The position numbers and the translations under genes are program-made. Under the pieces are notes generated by a model. That model did no database searches and was not told the origin of the DNA. It saw nothing but the letters and a program-made list of their open reading frames with translations. A DNA stretch of 5,658 nucleotides from Spirochaetae bacterium HGW-Spirochaetae-7 (lineage in GTDB: Bacteria > Spirochaetota > Spirochaetia > Treponematales > UBA12059): contig PGXR01000189.1 of the NCBI GenBank assembly GCA_002839245.1, forward strand, positions 1 to 5,658, written 5' to 3'. Within the stretch, counting starts at the first letter, position 1. Each line of letters opens with the position of its first letter. Below, piece after piece: positions 1-5,590 of this stretch.

Positions 1-438
1 GGAGCCCTGGTCGTCGGACTGTCGCGAGGCATCCTCGTCGTGATGAGGGAAGCCAGGATCATCGACACGGTGGTCTACGGCATGTCCTTGCCGCTCCAGA
101 ACTTCCCGCGCTGGATAGCGGCCGAAGGCATGCTGTTCGTCCAGACCCTCATCAACTTCTTCATACCGTCAGGCTCAGGCCAGGCGGCGACGACCATGCC
201 CATCATGGCGCCGCTGTCAGACCTGCTCGGCATCTCAAGGCAGACTGCCGTGCTCGCATTCCAGTACGGAGACGGCTTCTCCAACCTGCTGTGGCCGACC
301 ACTCTGCTGCCGGTCGTCTGCTCGATCGCCAAGATCCCGATCCAGAAGTGGTGGCGGTATTTCGTGCCGTTCTTCGGCATGCTCTTCGTCGTGCAGATGA
401 TTTTCATGGCGGTTTCCGTAGCCATCAACCTGGCCTGA
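1..438 (+). CDS. YfcC-family (DcuC superfamily) membrane carrier, C-terminal part
   Basis: The open frame enters at base 1 without a start and ends at TGA 436-438, giving the last 145 residues of a protein whose family is usually about 450-500 aa. It is very hydrophobic, with membrane-like stretches at about residues 39-54, 62-77, 98-110 and 118-143 of the fragment. Recognisable family motifs are an opening GALVVGLSRGILVV segment, IPSGSGQA at residues 55-62 and QYGDGFSN at 88-95; the polar Ser/Gly loops inside hydrophobic context are typical of ion-transporter-superfamily carriers. YfcC relatives are annotated as C4-dicarboxylate-like or basic amino acid carriers of the inner membrane; the substrate here is not shown by the sequence. 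The next gene is an M20 peptidase of the AbgB-like type, so a peptide, N-acyl amino acid or basic amino acid is a reasonable guess. AbgT-type carriers are a related alternative, but the motifs fit YfcC better. A terminator follows 47 nt after the stop. Confidence 0.85.
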   Translation, partial: GALVVGLSRGILVVMREARIIDTVVYGMSLPLQNFPRWIAAEGMLFVQTLINFFIPSGSGQAATTMPIMAPLSDLLGISRQTAVLAFQYGDGFSNLLWPTTLLPVVCSIAKIPIQKWWRYFVPFFGMLFVVQMIFMAVSVAINLA

Positions 439-485
439 GGCCCCGTTGTAGCCCCGGGCTTTTAACGATCCTATGGTTCTCGCCG

Positions 486-517
486 GACGGCCGGGGTTAG
501 CCCTGGCCGTCATTTTT
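486..517 (+). terminator. rho-independent terminator after the transporter gene
   Basis: The arms at 486-496 and 501-511 form an 11-bp, mostly G+C stem with one G-T wobble (493/504) and a 4-nt TTAG loop (497-500). It is followed by A and a run of five T (513-517). This is the classic intrinsic terminator form and would end the transporter transcript. Its T-run stops only 26 nt before the ATG at 544, leaving little room for a separate promoter after it. The downstream operon may therefore depend on read-through or on a promoter at or before the hairpin. An alternative pairing (449-457 with 491-499) would disrupt the stem. Confidence 0.75.
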
Positions 518-531
518 GCAGCGCCCCGATG

Positions 532-537
532 AAAGGA
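532..537 (+). promoter_or_regulatory. ribosome binding site choosing the M20 start
   Basis: AAAGGA at 532-537 is a good Shine-Dalgarno match. It lies 6 nt before the ATG at 544 and 3 nt before the ATG at 541, and it lies inside the reading frame if the ATG at 529 were used. The spacing favours 544; 541 is second best, and 529 has no purine-rich site of its own. Confidence 0.6.
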
Positions 538-543
538 AACATG

Positions 544-1731
544 ATGAGCGAGTATGAAAGTCTGGCCCGGGCGGTCGATGCCGCGATCGACGGGAAGGCC
601 GCCGAGGCGGTGGCCCTGAGCGACGCCATGGCCGCCGACCCCGAGATTTCCGAGAGCGAATTCCGGAGCAGCAAGGCGCATGTCGATTTCATCGGGCGTT
701 GCGGTTTCGCCGTCGAGTACCCGTACCACGGGATGCCTACTGCCTACAAAGGAACGATGAATGCCGGTCCCGGAGGCCGCGTGGCCATAATGGCCGAGTA
801 CGACGCCCTGCCGGGCATCGGGCATGCGTGCGGGCACAACGTCCACGGGGCCATGAGCCTCCTGGCCGGTGCAGGGCTGGCGCCTGTGATGAAGGAGCTG
901 AAAGGCGAGCTCAGGCTCGTAGGAACGCCGGCGGAAGAGACCAACGGCGCAAAGATCACGATGGCCGCGGACGGACTCTTCGACGACGTAGACCTGGCGC
1001 TGATGATACACTCGAGCAATCGCGACTGCAGGGTGCGTTACCGTTCGCTGGCCATGGACGGCATCGAATTCAGGTTCGCCGGCCGCGCCTCGCACGCGGC
1101 GGCTTCGCCCTGGGAAGGGCGGAACGCGCTCAACGGCGCACAGCTGTTCTTCCACGCGATAGACATGCTTCGGCAGCACGTAAAGCCCGATGTGAGGATG
1201 CATGGCATCTATGTCGACGGCGGCAAGGCCTGCAACATCGTGCCCGAGACCGCGACGGTCCGTTTCTACTTTCGTTCGCCGCGCCGCGCCTACCTGGACG
1301 GCATTGTCCAGAAGGCATACAACGCGGCCCGGGGCGCCGCGCTGGCAACCGAGACCGAGGTAGCCTGGAGCAATTTCGAACTGTCGTTCGACGAAGTCAT
1401 GCCGAACGAGGCGGCCGAGTCGATGATGGAGGGAGTGTACCGCGAACTCGGCGTGGCCTTCGGACCGGGAACCGGTCCGGAAGGATCGTCGGACGTCGGC
1501 AACGTGAGCATGCGCTGCCCGACCATCCAGCCGACCCTGCCCATCGTCGACCAGCCGTTCGCGCTGCATACCCGCGATTTCTCGGCGGCGACCGTCGGGC
1601 CGCTGGCACACGGCGCTATTGTCACCGGAGCGCGGCTGATCGCCCGCGCGGCCTTGAAGGCATTTCTCGAGCCCGGTCTGCGGACCGCGATGAAGGCTGA
1701 TTTCATACGGGAGAAGAATGCGGTAGAATAG
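544..1731 (+). CDS. M20 family metallopeptidase, PM20D2/AbgB-like (dipeptidase or N-acyl amino acid hydrolase)
   Basis: This is a 395-residue cytosolic zinc hydrolase without signal peptide or membrane segment. The M20 metal-site pattern is complete: AEYDALPGIGHACGHN (about residues 84-99) supplies C96 and H98, TPAEE (128-132) supplies catalytic E131 and ligand E132, followed by H156 (MIHSS) and H342 (ALHTRDF). The lid/dimerisation domain begins near residue 173 (GIEFRFAGRASHAAA). The GIGHACGHN spelling and the TPAEETNG block are typical of the group holding animal PM20D2 (reported to cut dipeptides with a basic C-terminal residue) and bacterial p-aminobenzoyl-glutamate hydrolase subunit B. 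Substrate is not readable from the sequence; dipeptides of basic amino acids or amide-linked amino acids are the likely class. The start at 544 is chosen from the AAAGGA site at 532-537; ATGs at 529 and 541 are in frame. Only 4 nt separate its TAG from the dapF-like start, so the two are probably co-transcribed and perhaps translationally coupled. I see no AbgA partner in the window. Confidence 0.88.
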   Translation: MSEYESLARAVDAAIDGKAAEAVALSDAMAADPEISESEFRSSKAHVDFIGRCGFAVEYPYHGMPTAYKGTMNAGPGGRVAIMAEYDALPGIGHACGHNVHGAMSLLAGAGLAPVMKELKGELRLVGTPAEETNGAKITMAADGLFDDVDLALMIHSSNRDCRVRYRSLAMDGIEFRFAGRASHAAASPWEGRNALNGAQLFFHAIDMLRQHVKPDVRMHGIYVDGGKACNIVPETATVRFYFRSPRRAYLDGIVQKAYNAARGAALATETEVAWSNFELSFDEVMPNEAAESMMEGVYRELGVAFGPGTGPEGSSDVGNVSMRCPTIQPTLPIVDQPFALHTRDFSAATVGPLAHGAIVTGARLIARAALKAFLEPGLRTAMKADFIREKNAVE

Positions 1732-1735
1732 CGTC

Positions 1736-2566
1736 ATGGCTGATGGAATGGGCGTACCCGACTTCAGGAAGTACCACGGGCTCGGCAACGACTATATCGT
1801 GATCGACCCGTCCGTCGTCGGGTTCGAGCCGACGGCGGAGGCCGTGCGCGCCGTCTGCGACCGCAATTACGGAGCCGGCTCGGACGGGATATTGTTCGGC
1901 CCCCTGGGTGCCGGGTCGGCCGTCGACCTGCGCATCTTCAATCCCGACGGAAGCGAGGCCGAGAAGAGCGGCAACGGCATCAGGATATTCGCCTGGTACC
2001 TGTTCGAGCGGGGCTTGCTGCCGCCGGCCGGGCGCCGGATCGAAACCATTGGCGGGCCGACCTTCGCGAGGGTCGTCGATGCCGCCCTTCGCATGATCAC
2101 CGTGGACATGGGGGAGCCGTCCTTCCTGGCGGTCGACCGCGAGCTGGCCGTCGGACCGCGTACGCTGCGCGCGACCTTGGTGTCGATCGGCAACCCGCAC
2201 TGCGTCGTGCTGATGCCCGGAGCCGACGCCGCCGCCGCCAGGGAACTCGGGCCGCTCATCGAAATCGACCCGCTGTTCCCGCGGCGCATCAACGTGCAGT
2301 TCCTCGAGCCTCTGTCGCGGTCGCGCATCCGCATCGAGATATGGGAGCGGGGAGCCGGCTATACGCTGGCATCGGGCAGCAGTTCTTGCGCGGCCGCCGC
2401 CGCCGCGAGGAGGCTCGGCCTCGTCGATGATTCGGTGACCGTCGAGATGCCCGGCGGCGAACTTGTCGTCGAATTCAGGGACGGCCACGCCTGGCTGACC
2501 GGGCCGGTGGAGCCGGTGTTCGAGGGACGGTTCAGCGCGCCGCTCCGTGAAAGGCTGGGATTATAA
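1736..2566 (+). CDS. dapF: Diaminopimelate epimerase-family protein with both catalytic Cys replaced by Ser
   Basis: 276 residues, the normal DapF length, with both halves of the pseudo-symmetric fold. Family landmarks in order: KYHGLGNDY (12-20, N18), YGAGSDGIL (45-53), FNPDGSEAEKSGNGIR (68-83), GNPHCV (152-157), RINVQF (184-189), WERGAGYTLASGSSSCA (203-219). Canonical enzymes interconvert LL- and meso-diaminopimelate with two cysteines acting as a thiol/thiolate pair, in AE-x-CGNG and ACGTG motifs. Here these are S78 (codon AGC, 1967-1969) and S213 (codon TCG, 2372-2374). The substrate-binding residues expected around them (N18, N69, G79-N80, N153, N186, E204-R205) are kept, so this looks like a constrained variant, not a decaying gene. 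It may be a true DAP epimerase working with serines, an epimerase for another diamino acid, or an enzyme of different chemistry; the symbol marks family only. An in-frame TAG at 1724-1726 limits the start to ATG 1736 or ATG 1748; no strong Shine-Dalgarno is seen, so coupling to the preceding gene is likely. Confidence 0.85.
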   Translation: MADGMGVPDFRKYHGLGNDYIVIDPSVVGFEPTAEAVRAVCDRNYGAGSDGILFGPLGAGSAVDLRIFNPDGSEAEKSGNGIRIFAWYLFERGLLPPAGRRIETIGGPTFARVVDAALRMITVDMGEPSFLAVDRELAVGPRTLRATLVSIGNPHCVVLMPGADAAAARELGPLIEIDPLFPRRINVQFLEPLSRSRIRIEIWERGAGYTLASGSSSCAAAAAARRLGLVDDSVTVEMPGGELVVEFRDGHAWLTGPVEPVFEGRFSAPLRERLGL

Positions 2567-3751
2567 ATGACCGACGCCCTCGAGCTCTTGGCTGACGCCA
2601 GGCGGATGAGCGCCTGGCTCGTCGAGATCCGCAGGTCCATCCACATGTACCCCGAGCTGGGGCTCGAAGAAACGGTGACCGCCGACCTCATCGAAGCCAG
2701 GCTGACAGGGATGGGTGTCGAGCATGCCCGCGCCGGGACGGCAGTGGTGGGGCTCGTCAGCGGCGCCAGGCAGGGCAAGACAGTCGCGCTGCGCGCCGAC
2801 ATCGACGCGCTGCCCATGCTCGAGGCCACCGGAGTGGAATACGCCTCGAAGCGCGCTGGCCTGATGCACGCTTGCGGCCACGACGCGCACGCGACGATTT
2901 TGCTAGGAGCGGCGCGCTGGTTCGCGGAGCACCGCGCCGAAATCGCCGGCAACGTCAAGCTGCTGTTCCAGCCGGCCGAGGAAACGGTCGGTGGCGCCGA
3001 GACGATGATAGCCGGCGGTTGCATGGAAAACCCGCACGTCGACTACGTGCTCGGCCTCCATGTCATGCCCTACCTGCCGGTAGGCCGCATCGAGACCAGG
3101 AAAGGCGCGCTCAACGGTTCGAGCACTTTGATCGACATCGTCATACGTGGCAAGAGCTGCCATGCGGCGTACCCCGAAACGGGAGTCGACGCGATCATGA
3201 TAGCCGGCCAGGTCGTCACTGCGCTGCAGTCGCTCGTGTCTCGATACGCTTCTCCCCTGGACGCGGCGGTGCTGACCATCGGTACCATCGAGGGCGGAAC
3301 CGTACGCAACATCGTGGCTGACGAGGTCAGGATGAAGGCTACTCTCCGGACTACGGACGACTCGGTCCGCGACAAGCTCCTGGACAGGGCCAAGGCTCTC
3401 GTGGAAGGCCTGGCTTCATCCTTCGGCGGCTCGGGGGCCGTCGATATAGGCTATGGCTACAAGGCGCTCGTCAACGACCCGGAGGTCGTCGACGTCGTCG
3501 CGGCAGCCGCAGACGAGATCCTCGGTCCCGGTTCTGTGGCGTGGAAGGAGAAGCCCAGCATGGGCGTCGAGGACTTCTCGTTCTTCTGCGGAGCGCGCGC
3601 TGGAGCATTCTACCATCTGGGATGCGGCAACGAGGCGCGCGGCATAGTCTCGCCGCTGCATTCCGCCGGCTTCGACATAGACGAGGCCTGCCTGCCGCTT
3701 GGAGTCGCGATGCAGGTAGCGGCCACGCTGAGGCTCCTCGAAAAGGCCTGA
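2567..3751 (+). CDS. M20D amidohydrolase (hippurate hydrolase / N-acyl-diaminopimelate deacetylase type)
   Basis: 394 residues, the usual length for M20D amidohydrolases, without signal peptide. The full M20D metal and catalytic set is visible: RADIDALP (76-83), MHACGHDAH (100-108, ligands C103 and H105), QPAEE (135-139, catalytic E138 and ligand E139), GLHVMP (163-168, H165) and SPLHSAGFD (362-370, H365). The lid domain starts near residue 187 and carries GKSCHAAYPETGVDAI. The family hydrolyses N-acyl or amide-linked amino acids: hippurate, N-acetyl amino acids, N-acetyl-LL-DAP (DapL/YkuR) and auxin conjugates in plants. Its place between a DapF homologue and a LysA homologue makes an acyl-DAP or acyl-diamino-acid deacylase plausible, but general aminoacylase activity cannot be excluded. 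The start is fixed: ATG follows directly on the dapF stop TAA (2564-2566), which is in the same frame, and a GGGA site at 2557-2560 sits 6 nt before it. It differs clearly from the upstream M20 protein, so the pair is not a recent duplication. Confidence 0.9.
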   Translation: MTDALELLADARRMSAWLVEIRRSIHMYPELGLEETVTADLIEARLTGMGVEHARAGTAVVGLVSGARQGKTVALRADIDALPMLEATGVEYASKRAGLMHACGHDAHATILLGAARWFAEHRAEIAGNVKLLFQPAEETVGGAETMIAGGCMENPHVDYVLGLHVMPYLPVGRIETRKGALNGSSTLIDIVIRGKSCHAAYPETGVDAIMIAGQVVTALQSLVSRYASPLDAAVLTIGTIEGGTVRNIVADEVRMKATLRTTDDSVRDKLLDRAKALVEGLASSFGGSGAVDIGYGYKALVNDPEVVDVVAAAADEILGPGSVAWKEKPSMGVEDFSFFCGARAGAFYHLGCGNEARGIVSPLHSAGFDIDEACLPLGVAMQVAATLRLLEKA

Positions 3752-3787
3752 CCGACCGGCGTTCGCCCTTCCAGGTCATGCCTCGGC

Positions 3788-3816
3788 TTGCCCAGAGATG
3801 CTGGCCGTGTTAACTT
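3788..3816 (+). promoter_or_regulatory. possible weak sigma70-type promoter for lysA, giving a near-leaderless transcript
   Basis: In the 71-nt gap before lysA, TTGCCC (3788-3793) and TAACTT (3811-3816) are separated by 17 nt, the ideal distance, but match the consensus hexamers at only 4/6 and 3/6. A start of transcription 6-8 nt after the second box would fall at or next to the lysA ATG (3823). That would fit the lack of a Shine-Dalgarno sequence there. The boxes are weak and may be chance; lysA could simply be the last gene of the operon. Confidence 0.22.
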
Positions 3817-3822
3817 CGTGCC

Positions 3823-5085
3823 ATGGCACACTTGCAGTTTGACGGTTGCGACGCGGTCGCGCTCGCGACGGAATATGGTACTCCGCTCTATGTCGTTTCC
3901 GAACGAATGATCAGGGATCGCTTGCGGGAGATCCGGAAGGACTTCCTGGATCGCTACCCCAATACCGGCGCGCTGTACGCCAGCAAGGCCCTGCAGACCC
4001 TCGACATCTGCCGTATCGTCGCCTCCGAGGGAATAGGCCTGGACGTGGTGTCCGGAGGAGAGCTGTTCGCCGCGGCCAAGGCCGGCTTTCCCATGGATAA
4101 AATTTATTTCCACGGCAATTCCAAGACCGAATCCGAGATCCGCATGGCCGTCGAGTACGGAGTCGGCAGGGTAGTCGTCGACAACCTGCACGAGCTGGCT
4201 ATCCTCGACGGGGCAGCCCGCACCCTGAACAGGCGGGTCAAGATACTGTTCCGCGTGACGCCCGGCGTCGACACCCACACGCACGAGTTCATGTCGACGG
4301 GCAAACTCGACTCCAAGTTCGGCATTCCACTGGATCCGCGTGTCCGCGACGAGTACGTGGGCGCCGCGCTCGGGATGGAAGGCGTCGAACTCCTCGGCTT
4401 CCATTTTCACGTCGGTTCCCAACTGCTGTCCAACGAGTCGCACCTCAAGGCAATAAGCATCATCTGCAAGCTCATGGTCGAGGTGCGCGATGCCTACGGC
4501 ATGACGACGCGCGAGCTCAACCTGGGAGGCGGTTACGGCATCCATTACCAGGACGACGAGCAAACCAGGCCGCTGTCGTATTTCGTCGACGCGATGATGG
4601 CCAACCTCGGGACCGCATGCTCGGCGGCCGGGGTGGCAATGCCGCGCGTCGTCATCGAGCCGGGCCGGTGGGTGGTCGGCGAGGCCGGCATTACGCTGTA
4701 TACCATCGGCTCCCGGAAGGTCATCCCCGACGTCAGGACCTACGTCGGAGTGGACGGCGGCCTTCCCGACAACCCGCGGCCCGCGCTGTACGGCGCCGTC
4801 TACGAAGCTACCGTCGCCGACCGCGACGATGGGCCGCGCAACGAGGTCGTTACCGTCGCCGGCAAGTGCTGCGAGACGGGCGACATACTGATACGCGACA
4901 TCGCGCTGCAGTCACCCATGCCTGGTGACATACTCGCCGTATTCACCACAGGCGCCTACAACCACTCCATGGCCAGCAACTACAACCGCCTGGCCAGGCC
5001 CGCGATGGTACTGACGAACGCCGGCAAGCACCGGCTGTCGGTACGGCGCGAAACCTTCGAGGACCTCGTCGCCCGAGAGTTGTAA
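3823..5085 (+). CDS. lysA: Diaminopimelate decarboxylase (LysA), fold III PLP enzyme
   Basis: 420 residues, full length for LysA, which decarboxylates the D-centre of meso-diaminopimelate to give L-lysine in the cytosol. Motifs in order: YASKAL (52-57) with K55 as the lysine forming the PLP Schiff base; GLDVVSGGEL (72-81); FHFHVGSQL (193-201) with H196 expected to stack on PLP; GGGYGIHY (235-242) for the PLP phosphate; EPGRWVVGEAG (279-289); DNPRPALYG (316-324), R319 expected at the substrate carboxylate; CCETGD (349-354) with C350 completing the active site of the neighbouring subunit; GAYNHSMASNYN (377-388) with Y379. Nothing essential is missing. The start is unambiguous: TAA 3811-3813 is in frame 9 nt upstream and the next Met is residue 29. 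No Shine-Dalgarno is seen. Fold III relatives acting on D-ornithine/D-lysine have also been annotated as LysA, so substrate is not certain, especially beside an atypical DapF. It is on the same strand as the peptidase-epimerase genes after a 71-nt gap. Confidence 0.92.
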   Translation: MAHLQFDGCDAVALATEYGTPLYVVSERMIRDRLREIRKDFLDRYPNTGALYASKALQTLDICRIVASEGIGLDVVSGGELFAAAKAGFPMDKIYFHGNSKTESEIRMAVEYGVGRVVVDNLHELAILDGAARTLNRRVKILFRVTPGVDTHTHEFMSTGKLDSKFGIPLDPRVRDEYVGAALGMEGVELLGFHFHVGSQLLSNESHLKAISIICKLMVEVRDAYGMTTRELNLGGGYGIHYQDDEQTRPLSYFVDAMMANLGTACSAAGVAMPRVVIEPGRWVVGEAGITLYTIGSRKVIPDVRTYVGVDGGLPDNPRPALYGAVYEATVADRDDGPRNEVVTVAGKCCETGDILIRDIALQSPMPGDILAVFTTGAYNHSMASNYNRLARPAMVLTNAGKHRLSVRRETFEDLVAREL

Positions 5086-5112
5086 CGGGCTGTCGCAGAA
5101 TACGACAGCCTG
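5086..5112. terminator. hairpin between convergent lysA and MCP genes, probable bidirectional terminator
   Basis: GGCTGTCG (5088-5095) and CGACAGCC (5103-5110) form a perfect 8-bp stem with a 7-nt loop, extendable outward by a G-T wobble and a C-G pair (5087/5111, 5086/5112). It begins directly after the lysA stop and ends 7 nt before the stop of the convergent chemotaxis gene, the usual site of a shared terminator. Neither side has a real T-run, so efficient intrinsic termination is uncertain. Confidence 0.45.
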
Positions 5113-5119
5113 CCGATGC

Positions 5120-5590
5120 CTACTCCGTCTTGAATTGCCCGAACTTCTGGCGCAACTCGTCCACTATCACGCTCAGGCTCTGAGACTGGCCGACCAGGAG
5201 CTGCATCGAGCGCACGATCTCGGCCGATCCGGTCGTGGCCTCGGCCATGCCCGTAGTCACCCTGTCGGATACTTCCTTTATCTTCGTCGACGAATCGAGC
5301 ATCGCCGCGGTGCCGGCCTTGATGTCGCGCGACCCTTCGCGAATGTGTACGGTCACCTCGTTTATCTCGTTTATTGAATCGAGTATCTGCTTGCCGCCCA
5401 GGTTGAGTTCAGAAACCGCCTGTTCTATCTCGGTAAAGGCGTTGACGGTGCTACCGACCTCGTCGGTTATCTTCTCGAAAGCCTCCGAGGTACGCAGCAT
5501 GTTCTGGTCGGTCTCCCGCACGGAGGACGAGATGTCCTTGATGAGCTTGGCGATGGTCTGCGAGGATTGGGCCGCTGAATCCGCGAGCTC
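5120..5590 (-). CDS. Methyl-accepting chemotaxis protein, C-terminal signalling-domain fragment
   Basis: On the - strand a frame ending at TAG (5120-5122) encodes 156 C-terminal residues starting with ELADSAAQSSQ, which normally follows the conserved hairpin tip of the MCP cytoplasmic domain. The rest is a polar, alanine/serine-rich coiled coil with the expected order: QTIAKLIKDISSSV, then GGKQILDSINEINEVT, then IREGSRDIKAGTAAML, ending in KFGQFKTE. This is the descending arm that carries methylation sites and returns to the membrane; no C-terminal NWETF-type tether for CheR/CheB is present. The style resembles spirochaete receptors, from memory. Reading further upstream, the frame stays open to the window edge, but beyond 5590 it loses MCP character: no hairpin-tip motif (NAAIEAA, GxGFAVVA) appears and third-position G+C falls from 35 of 40 codons to 10 of 22. 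I therefore end the reliable coding at 5590. It converges on lysA and is functionally unrelated to it. Confidence 0.85.
   Translation of the reverse strand, partial: ELADSAAQSSQTIAKLIKDISSSVRETDQNMLRTSEAFEKITDEVGSTVNAFTEIEQAVSELNLGGKQILDSINEINEVTVHIREGSRDIKAGTAAMLDSSTKIKEVSDRVTTGMAEATTGSAEIVRSMQLLVGQSQSLSVIVDELRQKFGQFKTE

Noticed and set aside
473..532. Small + strand open frame (19 codons, ATG 473, TGA 530-532) spanning the terminator, considered as an attenuator leader peptide
   Set aside because: It has no ribosome binding site, no run of lysine or other regulatory codons, and its sequence is explained by the terminator stem.
529..543. Use of ATG 529 as the start of the first M20 gene
   Set aside because: The Shine-Dalgarno AAAGGA (532-537) would lie inside the coding sequence, and ATG 544 has the right spacing to it.
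439..543. Lysine riboswitch or other known regulatory RNA before the operon
   Set aside because: The gap is only about 105 nt, most of it terminator, far too short for a lysine riboswitch; no other known aptamer is recognisable.
235..1788. 517-codon open frame on the - strand across the transporter end, the terminator and the M20 gene
   Set aside because: It is antisense to genes with complete catalytic motifs, is rich in Arg/His/Gly without any recognisable domain, and arises from the third-position G/C bias of the real genes.
1703..2488. 261-codon - strand open frame opposite the dapF-like gene
   Set aside because: It is a shadow of the DapF frame; the translated sequence is low complexity and has no known motif.
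3610..4563. 317-codon - strand open frame opposite the M20D end and lysA
   Set aside because: It runs through two real genes with intact motifs on the other strand and shows no domain of its own.
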